DNA from: Pseudomonas frederiksbergensis
GTDB taxonomy: Bacteria; Pseudomonadota; Gammaproteobacteria; Pseudomonadales; Pseudomonadaceae
Assembly: GCF_035751725.1 (NCBI RefSeq)
Contig: NZ_CP142104.1
Coordinates: 2,294,001-2,358,000 of the forward strand
DNA: 64,000 bases
Reading direction: 5' to 3'
Shown: positions 15,090-24,372 of the stretch, one piece after another
Layout: each line of letters opens with the position of its first letter
Numbering within the stretch: position 1 is the stretch's first letter
The notes under the pieces: model-generated
What the model saw: only the letters and a program-made list of their open reading frames with translations
Told to the model about the DNA's origin: nothing
Databases searched by the model: none
Made by a program: the position numbers and the translations under genes

Positions 15090-16400
15090 TCAGGCCCGCA
15101 GGGTGCGGGTCATGCGCAACGCCAGCAGGCTGCCGCAGACAATCACGCCCGCCAGCAAATACAACGCCGCATCGGTCGAGCCGGTGGCGTCCTTGACCCA
15201 GCCCACCAGGTAGGGGCTGAGGAAACCGGCCATCTGGCCCATGGAGTTGATCAACGCCAACCCACCGGCTGCCGCGCCGGCGCTGAGCAGGGCGGTAGGC
15301 ACCGGCCAGAACATCGGGAGGCCGGTGAGGGCGCCCATGGTGGCGATGGACAGGCCAAGGATGGCAATGGCCGGGGTGGTGGCGAAATTGACCGCGATCA
15401 GCAAGCCCACCGCGCCCATCAACATCGGCACGACCAGGTGCCAGCGACGCTCCTTGTGCAGATCCGCCGAGCGGCCCACCAGCAACATGAACAGCGCAGC
15501 CAGCAGATACGGAATCGCACTCAGCCAGCCGATCACCAGGTTATCGCTGAAACCGAGGTTCTTGATGATCGACGGCAGCCAGAAATTGATGGCGTATACG
15601 CCGCTCTGGATGCAGAAGTACACCAGGCCAAAGGCCCAGATCGCCGGGTTCTTGAACACGGCCGCCAAGGAGTCGGTGCTGGTTTTCGGCTTGTTGGCCA
15701 GGTCTTCGGCGTGGTCGGCGGTGAGCACCGCGCGTTCATGATCGGTCAGCCAGGTGGCTTTGGCGAAGGTGTCGCTGAGCAGGAAGAACGCCAGGGCTCC
15801 GAGGATCACCGTCGGAACGCCTTGCAGCAGGAACATCCACTGCCAGCCCGACAGGCCGCCCTGGCCGGCGGCGAAGTGGTTGAGAATCCAGCCGGAGAAC
15901 GGGCTGCCCAACAGGCCGGATACGGGAATCGCCGACATGAACAGCGCCATGATCCGACCACGGCGGAACGTCGGGAACCACTGCGAGAGGTACAGCACGA
16001 CGCCAGGAAAGAACCCGGCTTCAGCGGCGCCGGTGAACAGCCGCAAGGTGTAGAACTGGGTCGGCGTGGTCACGAACAACAGGCAGGTCGACAGCGTGCC
16101 CCAGGTGATCATCATCAAGGCGATCCAGCGCCGTGGCCCGAACCTGGTCAAGGCCAGGTTGCTCGGCACGCCGCACAGCACGTAGCCGATGAAAAAGATC
16201 CCGGCGCCGAGGCCGTATACGGTTTCGCTGAATTTCAACGCGTCGAGCATCTGCAACTTGGCGAAGCCAACGTTCACTCGGTCCAGGTAATTGAACAAGT
16301 AGCAGATGAAAATGAAGGGGATCAGGCGCAGGGTGATGCGCTTGTAGACGGTATTTTTTTCGTCAGGGGTAGCCAGGAGGGCTGTTGCGCTCTGGGACAT
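15090..16400 (-). CDS. MFS transporter of the anion:cation symporter type (sugar acid/tartrate-like)
   Basis: This protein has 436 residues and 12 predicted transmembrane segments. The N-terminus, with YLFNYLDRVNVGFAKLQM, is diagnostic of the ACS branch that takes up glucarate, galactarate, tartrate or phthalate. The central loop carries the LTDHERAVLTAD stretch. The ATG at 16400 has GAGAGA upstream, while the longer frame to 16592 starts with non-membrane sequence and is rejected. It diverges from a CdaR-type sugar-diacid regulator and lies near glycerate kinase. The likely role is therefore import of a sugar acid or hydroxy acid whose breakdown yields glycerate. Confidence 0.88.
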   Translation of the reverse strand: MSQSATALLATPDEKNTVYKRITLRLIPFIFICYLFNYLDRVNVGFAKLQMLDALKFSETVYGLGAGIFFIGYVLCGVPSNLALTRFGPRRWIALMMITWGTLSTCLLFVTTPTQFYTLRLFTGAAEAGFFPGVVLYLSQWFPTFRRGRIMALFMSAIPVSGLLGSPFSGWILNHFAAGQGGLSGWQWMFLLQGVPTVILGALAFFLLSDTFAKATWLTDHERAVLTADHAEDLANKPKTSTDSLAAVFKNPAIWAFGLVYFCIQSGVYAINFWLPSIIKNLGFSDNLVIGWLSAIPYLLAALFMLLVGRSADLHKERRWHLVVPMLMGAVGLLIAVNFATTPAIAILGLSIATMGALTGLPMFWPVPTALLSAGAAAGGLALINSMGQMAGFLSPYLVGWVKDATGSTDAALYLLAGVIVCGSLLALRMTRTLRA

Positions 16401-16590
16401 GGCGGGTCTCTCTTTATTATGATTTTGGCGTGCCAAGGGGTAACGTTGACTGCCCCTTGAGTCTCGGCCAGCCCAAGGTCCCGTGTCTTTGTGCCGGAGC
16501 ACAGGGTTTGCAGGCCGACCCTGTGCGCCTGACCAATCCTCCGGGCGACGCACCACAAAACAACAATCATGCCGCTTGCAAGGAACTCCC

Positions 16591-17715
16591 ATGTTCGAAC
16601 TCGATCACGACCTGGCGCAGGACATCGTCGACCGGGCGATGACGATCTTGCCCTATAACGTCAACGTCATGGACAACCAGGGCCTGATCCTCGGCAGCGG
16701 CGAGCGCGAGCGCATCAATACCCGCCATGAGGGTGCGCAACTGGTCCTCGCCAATGGTCGGGTAGTGGAAATCGACGAGCACACCGCCGTGCACCTCAAG
16801 GGCGTGCAGCCGGGGATCAACCTGCCGTTGATGCTCGACCAGCGGCTGATCGGCGTGCTGGGCATCACCGGCGAACCCGCGCAGTTGCGCACCTACGCCG
16901 AACTGGTGCGCATGACCGCTGAAATGCTGCTCGGCCAACGCAACCAGCAGGCCGAGCAACAATGGCGCCGCCAGCGTTGCGATGACCTGCTGGCGTTGCT
17001 GCTGGGTGATGCCGGGGATTCGCCACGGTTGCTCGATGAAGCTCGGCAAATGGGCCTCAAGCCACAGCTGTCACGGGTGCCTTGTTTGTTTGAATTGGGC
17101 CTGGAGCATGGCCCCGGGCAAACCGTCGAGTCCCTGAGCGCCTGGCTGATGTCACGCTACCCGGACAGCTGGTGCCTGACTTCGTCCAAATCGTCGTTGC
17201 TCTGGTGCCGACCGGTCACGGCCTCGGTGGAGAACGAGCGGCTGCTGGGCAAGCTCGACGGCCTGGGCTGGAGCATCCTTCGAGTGGCGGTGGGCGGCCA
17301 GGCCGAAGGCTTGGCGGGCCTGCGCCGTTGCTACCGGCGGGTGGCGGACCTGCTGGCGTATGGTCGTGACGTCCTGCCGCAATCGCGCTTGCTGATCCTC
17401 AATCGCTACCGTCTGCCTGTGATGCTCTGGCGGCATCGCAGCGATGACGCCCTCGATGAACTGCTCAGCCCCTTGCGCAAAGTGATCGCCAAGGACAGCA
17501 ACGGCCAATTGCTCGCTACGCTGCGAAGCTGGTGCGAACACGACGGCCAGAGCCAGGCTTGCGCAGACGCCCTGGGCATCCACCGCAACAGCCTGCGCTA
17601 TCGCATGGAGCGCATCGCCGAACTCAGCGGCGTCGACCCGCTCAGGCTGGATGGGATGCTGGCGTTGTATCTGGGGGTCCAATTGTTGCCACATGATCCA
17701 GATTTACCGGCATGA
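16591..17715 (+). CDS. cdaR: CdaR/SdaR-type sugar diacid regulator
   Basis: This 374-residue regulator has a sugar-diacid recognition domain (about 4-135, opening with LAQDIVDRAMTILPYNVNVMD) and a C-terminal PucR-type helix-turn-helix (about 315-370: ACADALGIHRNSLRYRMERI). In enteric bacteria CdaR activates glucarate, galactarate and glycerate genes in response to such acids. The ATG at 16591 has AAGGAAC eight bases upstream; an earlier in-frame start at 16483 lacks any conserved sequence. It diverges from the MFS gene and sits in front of glycerate kinase, which fits control of both. The 190-base gap at 16401-16590 is the likely operator region. Confidence 0.9.
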   Translation: MFELDHDLAQDIVDRAMTILPYNVNVMDNQGLILGSGERERINTRHEGAQLVLANGRVVEIDEHTAVHLKGVQPGINLPLMLDQRLIGVLGITGEPAQLRTYAELVRMTAEMLLGQRNQQAEQQWRRQRCDDLLALLLGDAGDSPRLLDEARQMGLKPQLSRVPCLFELGLEHGPGQTVESLSAWLMSRYPDSWCLTSSKSSLLWCRPVTASVENERLLGKLDGLGWSILRVAVGGQAEGLAGLRRCYRRVADLLAYGRDVLPQSRLLILNRYRLPVMLWRHRSDDALDELLSPLRKVIAKDSNGQLLATLRSWCEHDGQSQACADALGIHRNSLRYRMERIAELSGVDPLRLDGMLALYLGVQLLPHDPDLPA

Positions 17716-17716
17716 A

Positions 17717-17742
17717 CCCTTCGCGAGCCTGCTCGCGAAGGG
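17717..17742. repeat. REP-type hairpin, GCGAGC class
   Basis: CCCTTCGCGAGC and GCTCGCGAAGGG pair perfectly over 12 bp around a 2-base loop. A smaller CCGGCA/TGCCGG hairpin follows at once (17744-17756). This is the common fluorescens-group intergenic repeat and may attenuate readthrough from cdaR into glycerate kinase. Confidence 0.75.
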
Positions 17743-17869
17743 GCCGGCAATGCCGGACCGCCATTTTTGTGAGTTTGACCAATAATGTCCAAGGAGTTTT
17801 GTGCGGCGGACCGGCGTCAGGGTCGTGTTCAGCTGGCAGCATGCTGTGCATCGGAACCGGAGAACAAAA

Positions 17870-19006
17870 ATGAAAATAATCATCGCCCCCGACTCGTTCA
17901 AGGACAGCCTTAGCGCCCAAGGCGTGGCGCACGCCATCGCAGAAGGGTTGGCCCAGGTCTGGCCGGCTGCGCAATTGATCAAGTGCCCGATGGCCGATGG
18001 CGGTGAGGGAACGGTAGAGGCGGTGCTGGCGGCCTGTGATGGCCAATGGCGTGGGGCGCGAGTCCGTGGCCCGCTGGGCGCCGCTGTCGAAGCCCGCTGG
18101 GGCTGGTTGCCCGACAGCCGTACCGCGATCATCGAGATGGCCGAGGCCAGCGGCCTGCAATTGGTACCACCCGGGCAGCGCGACGCCTGTTCCAGCAGCA
18201 CGTTTGGAACCGGCGAACTGATCCGCGCCGCCCTGGATGAAGGTGCCAGCCGGGTCATCCTGGCAATTGGCGGCAGCGCCACCAACGACGGCGGGGCAGG
18301 GGCGATGCAGGCTTTGGGCGTGGCATTGCTGGATGATCAGGGCCAGGCGCTACCGCCCGGAGGGCTGGCGTTGGGCAAACTGGCACGTATCGACCTGCGC
18401 GACCTGGACCCGCGCCTGGCCGGCGTGCGTTTCGAAATCGCCGCTGATGTTGACAACCCGCTCTGCGGCCCCCACGGCGCTTCGGCCGTGTTTGGCCCGC
18501 AAAAAGGCGCCTCCGCCGAGCAGGTGCAGCAACTTGACCGGGCGCTGGCGCACTTCGCCGGACACTGTGCCCAGGTGCTCGACCGTGACGTTAGCGACGA
18601 ACCCGGCAGCGGTGCCGCCGGCGGCCTGGGCTTCGCCGCCAAGGCTTTCCTCAAGGCGCAATTTCGGACCGGCGTGGAAGTCGTCGCGCAATTGACCGGA
18701 TTGGCCGATGCCATCGACGGTGCCGACCTGGTGGTCACCGGTGAAGGTCGTTTCGACGCCCAGACCCTGCGTGGCAAGACGCCGTATGGCGTCGCCCGCA
18801 TCGCCCAGCGCCGCGGCGTGCCGGTGGTGGTCATCGCCGGTACGCTGGGGGAGGGCTACGAAGCGCTTTATGAACACGGTATCGATGCCGCGTTTGCCTT
18901 GGCGAACGGGCCGATGACGCTGCAAGAAGCCTGCACCGATGCGCCGCGCCTGCTGGCCGAGCGGGCCCGGGATATCGCCCGGCTCTGGCAAGTGGCGGCC
19001 CGCTGA
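17870..19006 (+). CDS. garK: Glycerate kinase
   Basis: It phosphorylates D-glycerate with ATP (2-phosphoglycerate in the GarK/GlxK class), feeding sugar-acid breakdown into glycolysis. The 378 residues start with MKIIIAPDSFKDSLSA, the signature of this family, and include LAIGGSATNDGGAGAM, GPQKGAS and a VTGEGRFDAQT motif near the active site. The ATG at 17870 is chosen because the family motif begins there; the longer frame to 17801 is not conserved. Its neighbours are a CdaR-type regulator and an ACS-type importer, together a small sugar-acid module. The symbol is given by family; glxK would be equally valid. Confidence 0.92.
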   Translation: MKIIIAPDSFKDSLSAQGVAHAIAEGLAQVWPAAQLIKCPMADGGEGTVEAVLAACDGQWRGARVRGPLGAAVEARWGWLPDSRTAIIEMAEASGLQLVPPGQRDACSSSTFGTGELIRAALDEGASRVILAIGGSATNDGGAGAMQALGVALLDDQGQALPPGGLALGKLARIDLRDLDPRLAGVRFEIAADVDNPLCGPHGASAVFGPQKGASAEQVQQLDRALAHFAGHCAQVLDRDVSDEPGSGAAGGLGFAAKAFLKAQFRTGVEVVAQLTGLADAIDGADLVVTGEGRFDAQTLRGKTPYGVARIAQRRGVPVVVIAGTLGEGYEALYEHGIDAAFALANGPMTLQEACTDAPRLLAERARDIARLWQVAAR

Positions 19007-19096
19007 ATTGGCCCGCGAGGCCGTCGCCAGGATCCGTCAGCCACCGCAGATTGCCTTCGGACATTGACCCGCCCGCACACCCTGCGTAGCCTTGCG

Positions 19097-19306
19097 CCTT
19101 CGAGGTTCTTCGGCACGCGCCGAAGCTAAGAAGGGAACGCGGTCCAAGCCGCGGCTGCCCCCGCAACTGTGAACGGTGCTGTTTCTGCAAGGCCACTGTG
19201 CATGCCCTGTTACAACGGGCGCACGGGAAGGCGCAGCAAATTGCCAGCCCAGGCTTTGGATAAAAGCCTGTCTGGCCCGCCGTCAGCCAGGAGACCTGCC
19301 TCGACA
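19097..19306 (+). promoter_or_regulatory. Cobalamin riboswitch
   Basis: The region carries the expected pieces in order: an AAGGGAACGCGGT segment, CTGCCCCCGCAACTGT (around 19155-19171), a GCCACTGTGCATG B12-box-like core (19192-19204), and the closing CCAGGAGACCTGCC near 19288-19300. In this class, binding of adenosylcobalamin shuts down expression. It lies 111 bases before cobW, so the chelatase genes should be on when B12 is short. Confidence 0.92.
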
Positions 19307-19416
19307 ACAGATTCTCACTACAACCGGGCGGGGTGATCCGGTGGCGAAATCTTCCGCGCACGCCCGTGCCTGCGGTTGTCGTCCCGTTTGCCCGCCACCT
19401 TGCCAAAGGGCATCCG

Positions 19417-20481
19417 ATGAAAACACTGGCCAAACTCCCCGTCACCATCGTTACCGGTTTCCTCGGCTCGGGTAAGACCACCTTGCTGCGGCACATGCTC
19501 GACAACGCCCAAGGCCGGCGCATCGCGGTCATCGTCAATGAGTTCGGCGAGCTGGGCATCGACGGCGAGATCCTCAAGCAGTGCTCCATCGGTTGCACCG
19601 AAGAAGAAGCCAACGGCCGAGTATATGAACTGGCCAACGGTTGCCTGTGCTGCACCGTGCAGGAAGAGTTCTTCCCGGTAATGCGCGAATTGGTGGCCCG
19701 TCGCGGCGACCTCGACCACATCCTCATCGAAACCTCCGGCCTGGCCTTGCCCAAGCCGTTGGTCCAGGCCTTCCAGTGGCCGGAAATCCGCAGCGCCTGT
19801 ACGGTCGATGCGGTGATCACCGTGGTCGACAGTCCGGCCGTTGCCGCCGGCACCTTCGCCGCGTTCCCGGACAAGGTCGATGCCCAGCGCAAGCTGGACC
19901 CGAACCTGGACCATGAATCGCCCTTGCACGAGCTGTTCGCCGATCAACTGGCGAGCGCCGACCTGGTGATCCTCAACAAAGCCGACCTGATCAATCCCGA
20001 AGACCTGGCAAAAGTCCGCCTGGAAGTCGCCGAAGAACTGCCGGCAGCGGTCAAGGTCATCGAAGCCAGCTGTGGTCGCCTGCCGCTGGACGTGTTGATC
20101 GGCCTGGGCGCCGGTTCCGAAGAACACATCGACAGCCGCCACAGCCATCACGACCACCACCATGACGGCGATGATGACGACCACGATCATGACGCCTTCG
20201 ATTCGATTTCCATCGAACTGCCCCAGGCTGACGAAAGCCTGCTGCTGGACGCGCTGACGCAACTGGTGGTCCAGCACGACGTGCTGCGGGTCAAGGGCTT
20301 CGCGGCCATCCCGAACAAGCCGATGCGCCTGCTGATCCAAGGCGTCGGCACCCGTTTCGACAAACACTTCGACCGCCAGTGGGGCGCCGACGAAGCGCGG
20401 GTGACGCGGCTGGTGCTGATCGGCCAGGCGCTGGACGCCGGGCTGCTCGAAGCGCAGTTGCGCGCCGCCCTCAGCGTTTAA
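19417..20481 (+). CDS. cobW: CobW-type GTPase metallochaperone
   Basis: This G3E-family GTPase is thought to deliver cobalt to the cobaltochelatase during aerobic cobalamin synthesis. The 354 residues show Walker A GFLGSGKTT (14-22), the metal-binding CLCC motif (76-79), NKADLI for guanine recognition and a His/Asp-rich loop (about 241-262) typical of CobW and zinc chaperones. The ATG at 19417 with AAAGGGC upstream places the GTPase fold near the N-terminus. The gene follows a cobalamin riboswitch and precedes cobN by three bases, so CobW is favoured over other G3E chaperones. Confidence 0.93.
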   Translation: MKTLAKLPVTIVTGFLGSGKTTLLRHMLDNAQGRRIAVIVNEFGELGIDGEILKQCSIGCTEEEANGRVYELANGCLCCTVQEEFFPVMRELVARRGDLDHILIETSGLALPKPLVQAFQWPEIRSACTVDAVITVVDSPAVAAGTFAAFPDKVDAQRKLDPNLDHESPLHELFADQLASADLVILNKADLINPEDLAKVRLEVAEELPAAVKVIEASCGRLPLDVLIGLGAGSEEHIDSRHSHHDHHHDGDDDDHDHDAFDSISIELPQADESLLLDALTQLVVQHDVLRVKGFAAIPNKPMRLLIQGVGTRFDKHFDRQWGADEARVTRLVLIGQALDAGLLEAQLRAALSV

Positions 20482-20484
20482 GCC

Positions 20485-23400
20485 ATGCACCTGCTCAGGA
20501 CCCAGCCCGGCGGTTTCGTGTCGGATGACAACATTGCCGACCTCGGGCAAACCCCCGCCGAGCTGGTGATCCTGTGCAGCGGCGATTCCAGCCTGGCGCT
20601 GCTGGCTGAAGCGGCGCGGCAGTTGCCGGACGATTATCCGCAGTTCCGTCTCGCCAACCCGATGCAGGTGCAGAACCACGCCTCGGTGGATCTGTATTTC
20701 GACGATGTGCTGCAACACGCCAAGGTCATCTTGCTGTCGCTGCATGGCGGCATCGGCTATTGGCGCTACGGCATCGAGCGCTTGATGGAACTGGCCGGGC
20801 GCGGCGTGCAGTTGATCCTGGTGCCGGGGGATGATCGTCCCGACCCGGAACTCAGCGACATGAGCAACGTGCCTGTCGAGGATCGCGATCGCCTCTGGCA
20901 GTTTCTCCGCCAGGGGGGATTGGAAAACGCCCTGAACCTGTTCCGGCATCTCGGTTGCCAATGGTTTGGCCGCGATTATCCGTGGGCCGAGCCACAGCCC
21001 TTGGCGCGCACGGCGATCTATCATCCCGAAAAAACCAACGCGACTCTGAGCGATTGGCAAGCCGACTGGCAGTCCGACAGACCCGTGGCGGCGTTGCTGT
21101 TCTATCGCTCTCACCTGCAAGCCGCGAACACCGCGTTCATCGACGTGTTTTGCCAGCGCCTGCAAGCAGCGGGGCTCAATCCGTTGCCGATCGCCGTGGC
21201 GAGCCTCAAGGAGCCTGGCTGCCTGGCGCAGGTGGAGGATTGGCTGGACGAGGCAGGGGCGGGGGTGATTCTCAACACCACAGGATTCGCCCAATCCAGC
21301 CCCGAAGCGCCGCATCTGCGGCCGTTTCGCCGCGATATCCCGGTGATCCAGGCGATCTGTGCCCAGGACAACGAACCCGGCTGGCGCGCCAGCGAACAAG
21401 GCCTGGGCCCGCGGGACCTGGCGATGCACATCGCCTTGCCGGAACTGGACGGGCGCATCATCAGCCGGCCGATCAGCTTCAAGGACCTGGCCTGGCGCAG
21501 CGAGCGCAGCCAGAGCGATGTGGTCTGCTACCGGGCGGTGCCCGAGCGCATGGATTTTGTCGCCGGCCTGGCCCGGCGCTGGACCACCCTGGCGCGGCTG
21601 TCCAACCACGAGAAGCGCGTGGCGCTGATTCTTGCCAACTACCCGACCCGGGACGGGCGCATCGGCAATGGCGTCGGCCTGGATACACCGGCGGCGGCGT
21701 TGAATATCTTGCGGGCGATGCAGGCCGAAGGGTATCCGCTGTCCGCCGAGCTGCCGGCCAGCGGCACCGAGTTGATCCAGCAATTGCTCGGCGGGGTCAC
21801 TAACGATCTGGACAGCCTCGATCTGCGGCCTTGTCACCAGAGCCTGGCCCTGGACGTGTACCAGGCCCTGTTCGACGCGCTGCCCGAGGCCAATCGCCAA
21901 GCGGTGCTGGAACGTTGGGGCGCACCCGAGCGGGACCCGATGTTCCGTGAGGGGCGCTTGATGGTCGCCGGCCTGCGCCTGGGCCTGACGTTCGTCGGCA
22001 TCCAGCCGGCGCGGGGCTATCAAGTCGACCCGAGCGCGGTGTACCACGACCCGGACCTGGTGCCGCCCCATGGCTACCTGGCGTTCTATTTCTGGTTGCG
22101 GCACACCTACGGCGCCCACGGCGTGATCCATGTCGGCAAGCACGGCAACCTCGAATGGCTGCCGGGCAAGGGCGTCGGGCTGTCGGAAAGCTGCTGGCCG
22201 GACGTGCTGCTGGGGCCGCTGCCGAACATCTATCCCTTCATCGTCAACGACCCAGGCGAGGGGGCCCAGGCCAAGCGCCGCACCCAGGCAGTGATCATCG
22301 ACCACTTGATGCCACCGCTGACCCGGGCCGAAACCTACGGGCCGCTGCGTAACCTGGAACTGCTGGCCGACGAATACTACGAGGCGCAACTGCTCGATCC
22401 GCGCCGCGCCAGGGAATTGCAACGGGACATCCTGGCCCTGGTGCGCGAGACGCACATCGACCGCGAACTGCAACTCGACAGTGCCCTCGACAGCGACGCG
22501 GACGCGGCGATCTGGCTGCCGCGCCTGGACACCTACCTGTGCGATTTGAAGGAATCGCAGATTCGCGACGGCCTGCACATCTTTGGCGAGTCGCCTGGCG
22601 GACGGCTGCGCATCGACACCTTGCTGGCGCTGCTGCGCATTCCCCGTGGCGACGGCAAGGGCGCGCAGTCGAGCCTGTTGCGGGCGCTGGCGAAGGCGTT
22701 CGGGCTGGGTTTCGACCCGCTCGACTGTGCCTTGGCCGAGCCTTGGTCCGGCGAACGTCCCGAGGCTTTGCGCGACGTCTGCGACGAGCCTTGGCGCACC
22801 GTCGGCGATGGTCGGGAACGTCTGGAACTGTTCGCCGCGCGGTTGATCGAGCAAGCCCTGGACGGCGAGATCGGGCCGCTCGACGCGCCGGGTTGGGAGA
22901 CGGTGCACGGCATCATCGACCACCTGCGTTCCGTCGTTGCGCCGCGCCTGGATGCCTGTGGCCCGGCGGAAATGCGCGGCTTGCTCGATGCCCTGGGCGG
23001 GCGTTTCGTACCGGCCGGGCCCAGCGGCGCGCCGAGTCGTGGACGCCTGGATGTGCTGCCCACCGGGCGCAACTTTTTCTCCGTCGACGTACGCAACCTG
23101 CCCACCACCACGGCGTGGCGCATCGGCTTCCAGTCGGCGAACCTGATCCTCGAGCGGCACCTGCAAGACCACGGCGATCACCTGCGCCAGCTCGGCCTGT
23201 CGGTGTGGGGCACCGCGACCATGCGCACCGGCGGCGACGACATTGCCCAGGCGATGGCCCTCATGGGCGTGCGTCCGGTGTGGGCCACGGGCAGCCAGCG
23301 GGTGGATGATTTCGAGATCCTGCCGCTGAGCCTGTTGGACCGGCCTCGGGTCGATGTCACGTTGCGGGTGTCCGGGTTCTTCCGTGATGCCTTTGCCAAC

Positions 23401-24258
23401 CTGATCCGTTTGTTCGATGCGGCGGTGCAAGCGGTTGCGGGCCTGGATGAACCCGACGACATGAACCCGCTGGCAGCGAAGGTCCGCGCCGAGCGCGAAG
23501 CGCTGCTGCAGTCGGGCTTGCCCCTGGAAGACGCGGTGCGTCAGGCCGGATGGCGGATCTTCGGCGCCAAGCCTGGTGCCTATGGCGCGGGTGTACAGGG
23601 CGCGATCGACGGTCGGCTCTGGCAGAGTCGCGAAGACCTCGCCGAGGTCTACCTCAACTGGGGTGGCTATGCGTATGGCGCGGGCGACGAAGGCACCGCC
23701 GCAAGGGCGCAGTTCTCCAGGCGCCTGAGCCAAGTGCAGGCCGTGCTGCAGAACCAGGACAACCGCGAGCACGACTTGCTCGATTCCAACGATTACTACC
23801 AGTTCCAGGGTGGCATGCTCGCCGCCGTGGAAACCCTCGGTGGCGAAGCCGCGGCCAGTTACCACGGCGATCACAGCCAGCCGGACCTGCCGAAGATCCG
23901 CACCTTGAAAGAAGAACTCAATCGAGTCATTCGTTCCCGTGCGGCCAATCCGAAATGGATCGACGGGGTCAAGCGCCACGGCTACAAAGGCGCGTTCGAA
24001 CTGGCGGCGACGGTGGACAATCTGTTCGCCTTCGACGCCACCACGCAATTGATCGACGATCACCAGTACGCCTTGCTGGCCGATGCCTATCTCCTTGATC
24101 CGCATACCCGGGACTTCGTTCGCCAGCACAACCCCGACGCCTTGCGGGACATGACCGAGCGAATGATCGAGGCGCAGCAGCGGGGGATGTGGCAGGAACC
24201 GGGGGACTATCGCGAGGCGCTGGAAAACCTGTTGTTGGACATTGAAGAAGATGGCTGA
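20485..24258 (+). CDS. cobN: Cobaltochelatase large subunit CobN
   Basis: CobN inserts Co2+ into hydrogenobyrinate a,c-diamide in the aerobic B12 pathway. The 1257-residue length is normal for the CobN/ChlH/BchH family. Recognisable stretches are VILLSLHGGIGYWRYG near the start, ILANYPTRDGRIGNGVGLDTP, HVGKHGNLEWLPGKGVGLS in the centre, and TATMRTGGDDIAQAMALMGV then AYGAGVQGAIDG in the last third. It starts three bases after cobW and ends before a REP hairpin. The ATPase partners appear to be the ChlI-like and VWA genes downstream, not CobS/CobT, which are not seen here. Confidence 0.96.
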   Translation: MHLLRTQPGGFVSDDNIADLGQTPAELVILCSGDSSLALLAEAARQLPDDYPQFRLANPMQVQNHASVDLYFDDVLQHAKVILLSLHGGIGYWRYGIERLMELAGRGVQLILVPGDDRPDPELSDMSNVPVEDRDRLWQFLRQGGLENALNLFRHLGCQWFGRDYPWAEPQPLARTAIYHPEKTNATLSDWQADWQSDRPVAALLFYRSHLQAANTAFIDVFCQRLQAAGLNPLPIAVASLKEPGCLAQVEDWLDEAGAGVILNTTGFAQSSPEAPHLRPFRRDIPVIQAICAQDNEPGWRASEQGLGPRDLAMHIALPELDGRIISRPISFKDLAWRSERSQSDVVCYRAVPERMDFVAGLARRWTTLARLSNHEKRVALILANYPTRDGRIGNGVGLDTPAAALNILRAMQAEGYPLSAELPASGTELIQQLLGGVTNDLDSLDLRPCHQSLALDVYQALFDALPEANRQAVLERWGAPERDPMFREGRLMVAGLRLGLTFVGIQPARGYQVDPSAVYHDPDLVPPHGYLAFYFWLRHTYGAHGVIHVGKHGNLEWLPGKGVGLSESCWPDVLLGPLPNIYPFIVNDPGEGAQAKRRTQAVIIDHLMPPLTRAETYGPLRNLELLADEYYEAQLLDPRRARELQRDILALVRETHIDRELQLDSALDSDADAAIWLPRLDTYLCDLKESQIRDGLHIFGESPGGRLRIDTLLALLRIPRGDGKGAQSSLLRALAKAFGLGFDPLDCALAEPWSGERPEALRDVCDEPWRTVGDGRERLELFAARLIEQALDGEIGPLDAPGWETVHGIIDHLRSVVAPRLDACGPAEMRGLLDALGGRFVPAGPSGAPSRGRLDVLPTGRNFFSVDVRNLPTTTAWRIGFQSANLILERHLQDHGDHLRQLGLSVWGTATMRTGGDDIAQAMALMGVRPVWATGSQRVDDFEILPLSLLDRPRVDVTLRVSGFFRDAFANLIRLFDAAVQAVAGLDEPDDMNPLAAKVRAEREALLQSGLPLEDAVRQAGWRIFGAKPGAYGAGVQGAIDGRLWQSREDLAEVYLNWGGYAYGAGDEGTAARAQFSRRLSQVQAVLQNQDNREHDLLDSNDYYQFQGGMLAAVETLGGEAAASYHGDHSQPDLPKIRTLKEELNRVIRSRAANPKWIDGVKRHGYKGAFELAATVDNLFAFDATTQLIDDHQYALLADAYLLDPHTRDFVRQHNPDALRDMTERMIEAQQRGMWQEPGDYREALENLLLDIEEDG

Positions 24259-24298
24259 CTTTAGCCAAGACAGATATCTATGGTGATGGGATATATCT

Positions 24299-24326
24299 GT
24301 GGCGAGGGGATAAATCTCCTCGCCAT
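24299..24326. repeat. REP-type hairpin, GTGGCGAGGGGAT class
   Basis: GTGGCGAGGGGAT and ATCTCCTCGCCAT pair over 13 bp (one G-T pair and one terminal mismatch) around AA. The same repeat occurs at 39268 and, in parts, at 29935-30042. It lies between cobN and the ChlI-like gene. Confidence 0.8.
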
Positions 24327-24372
24327 AGATACTGTATTGCCTGAACCTCACCGGACAGCTTGAGAGAACGAC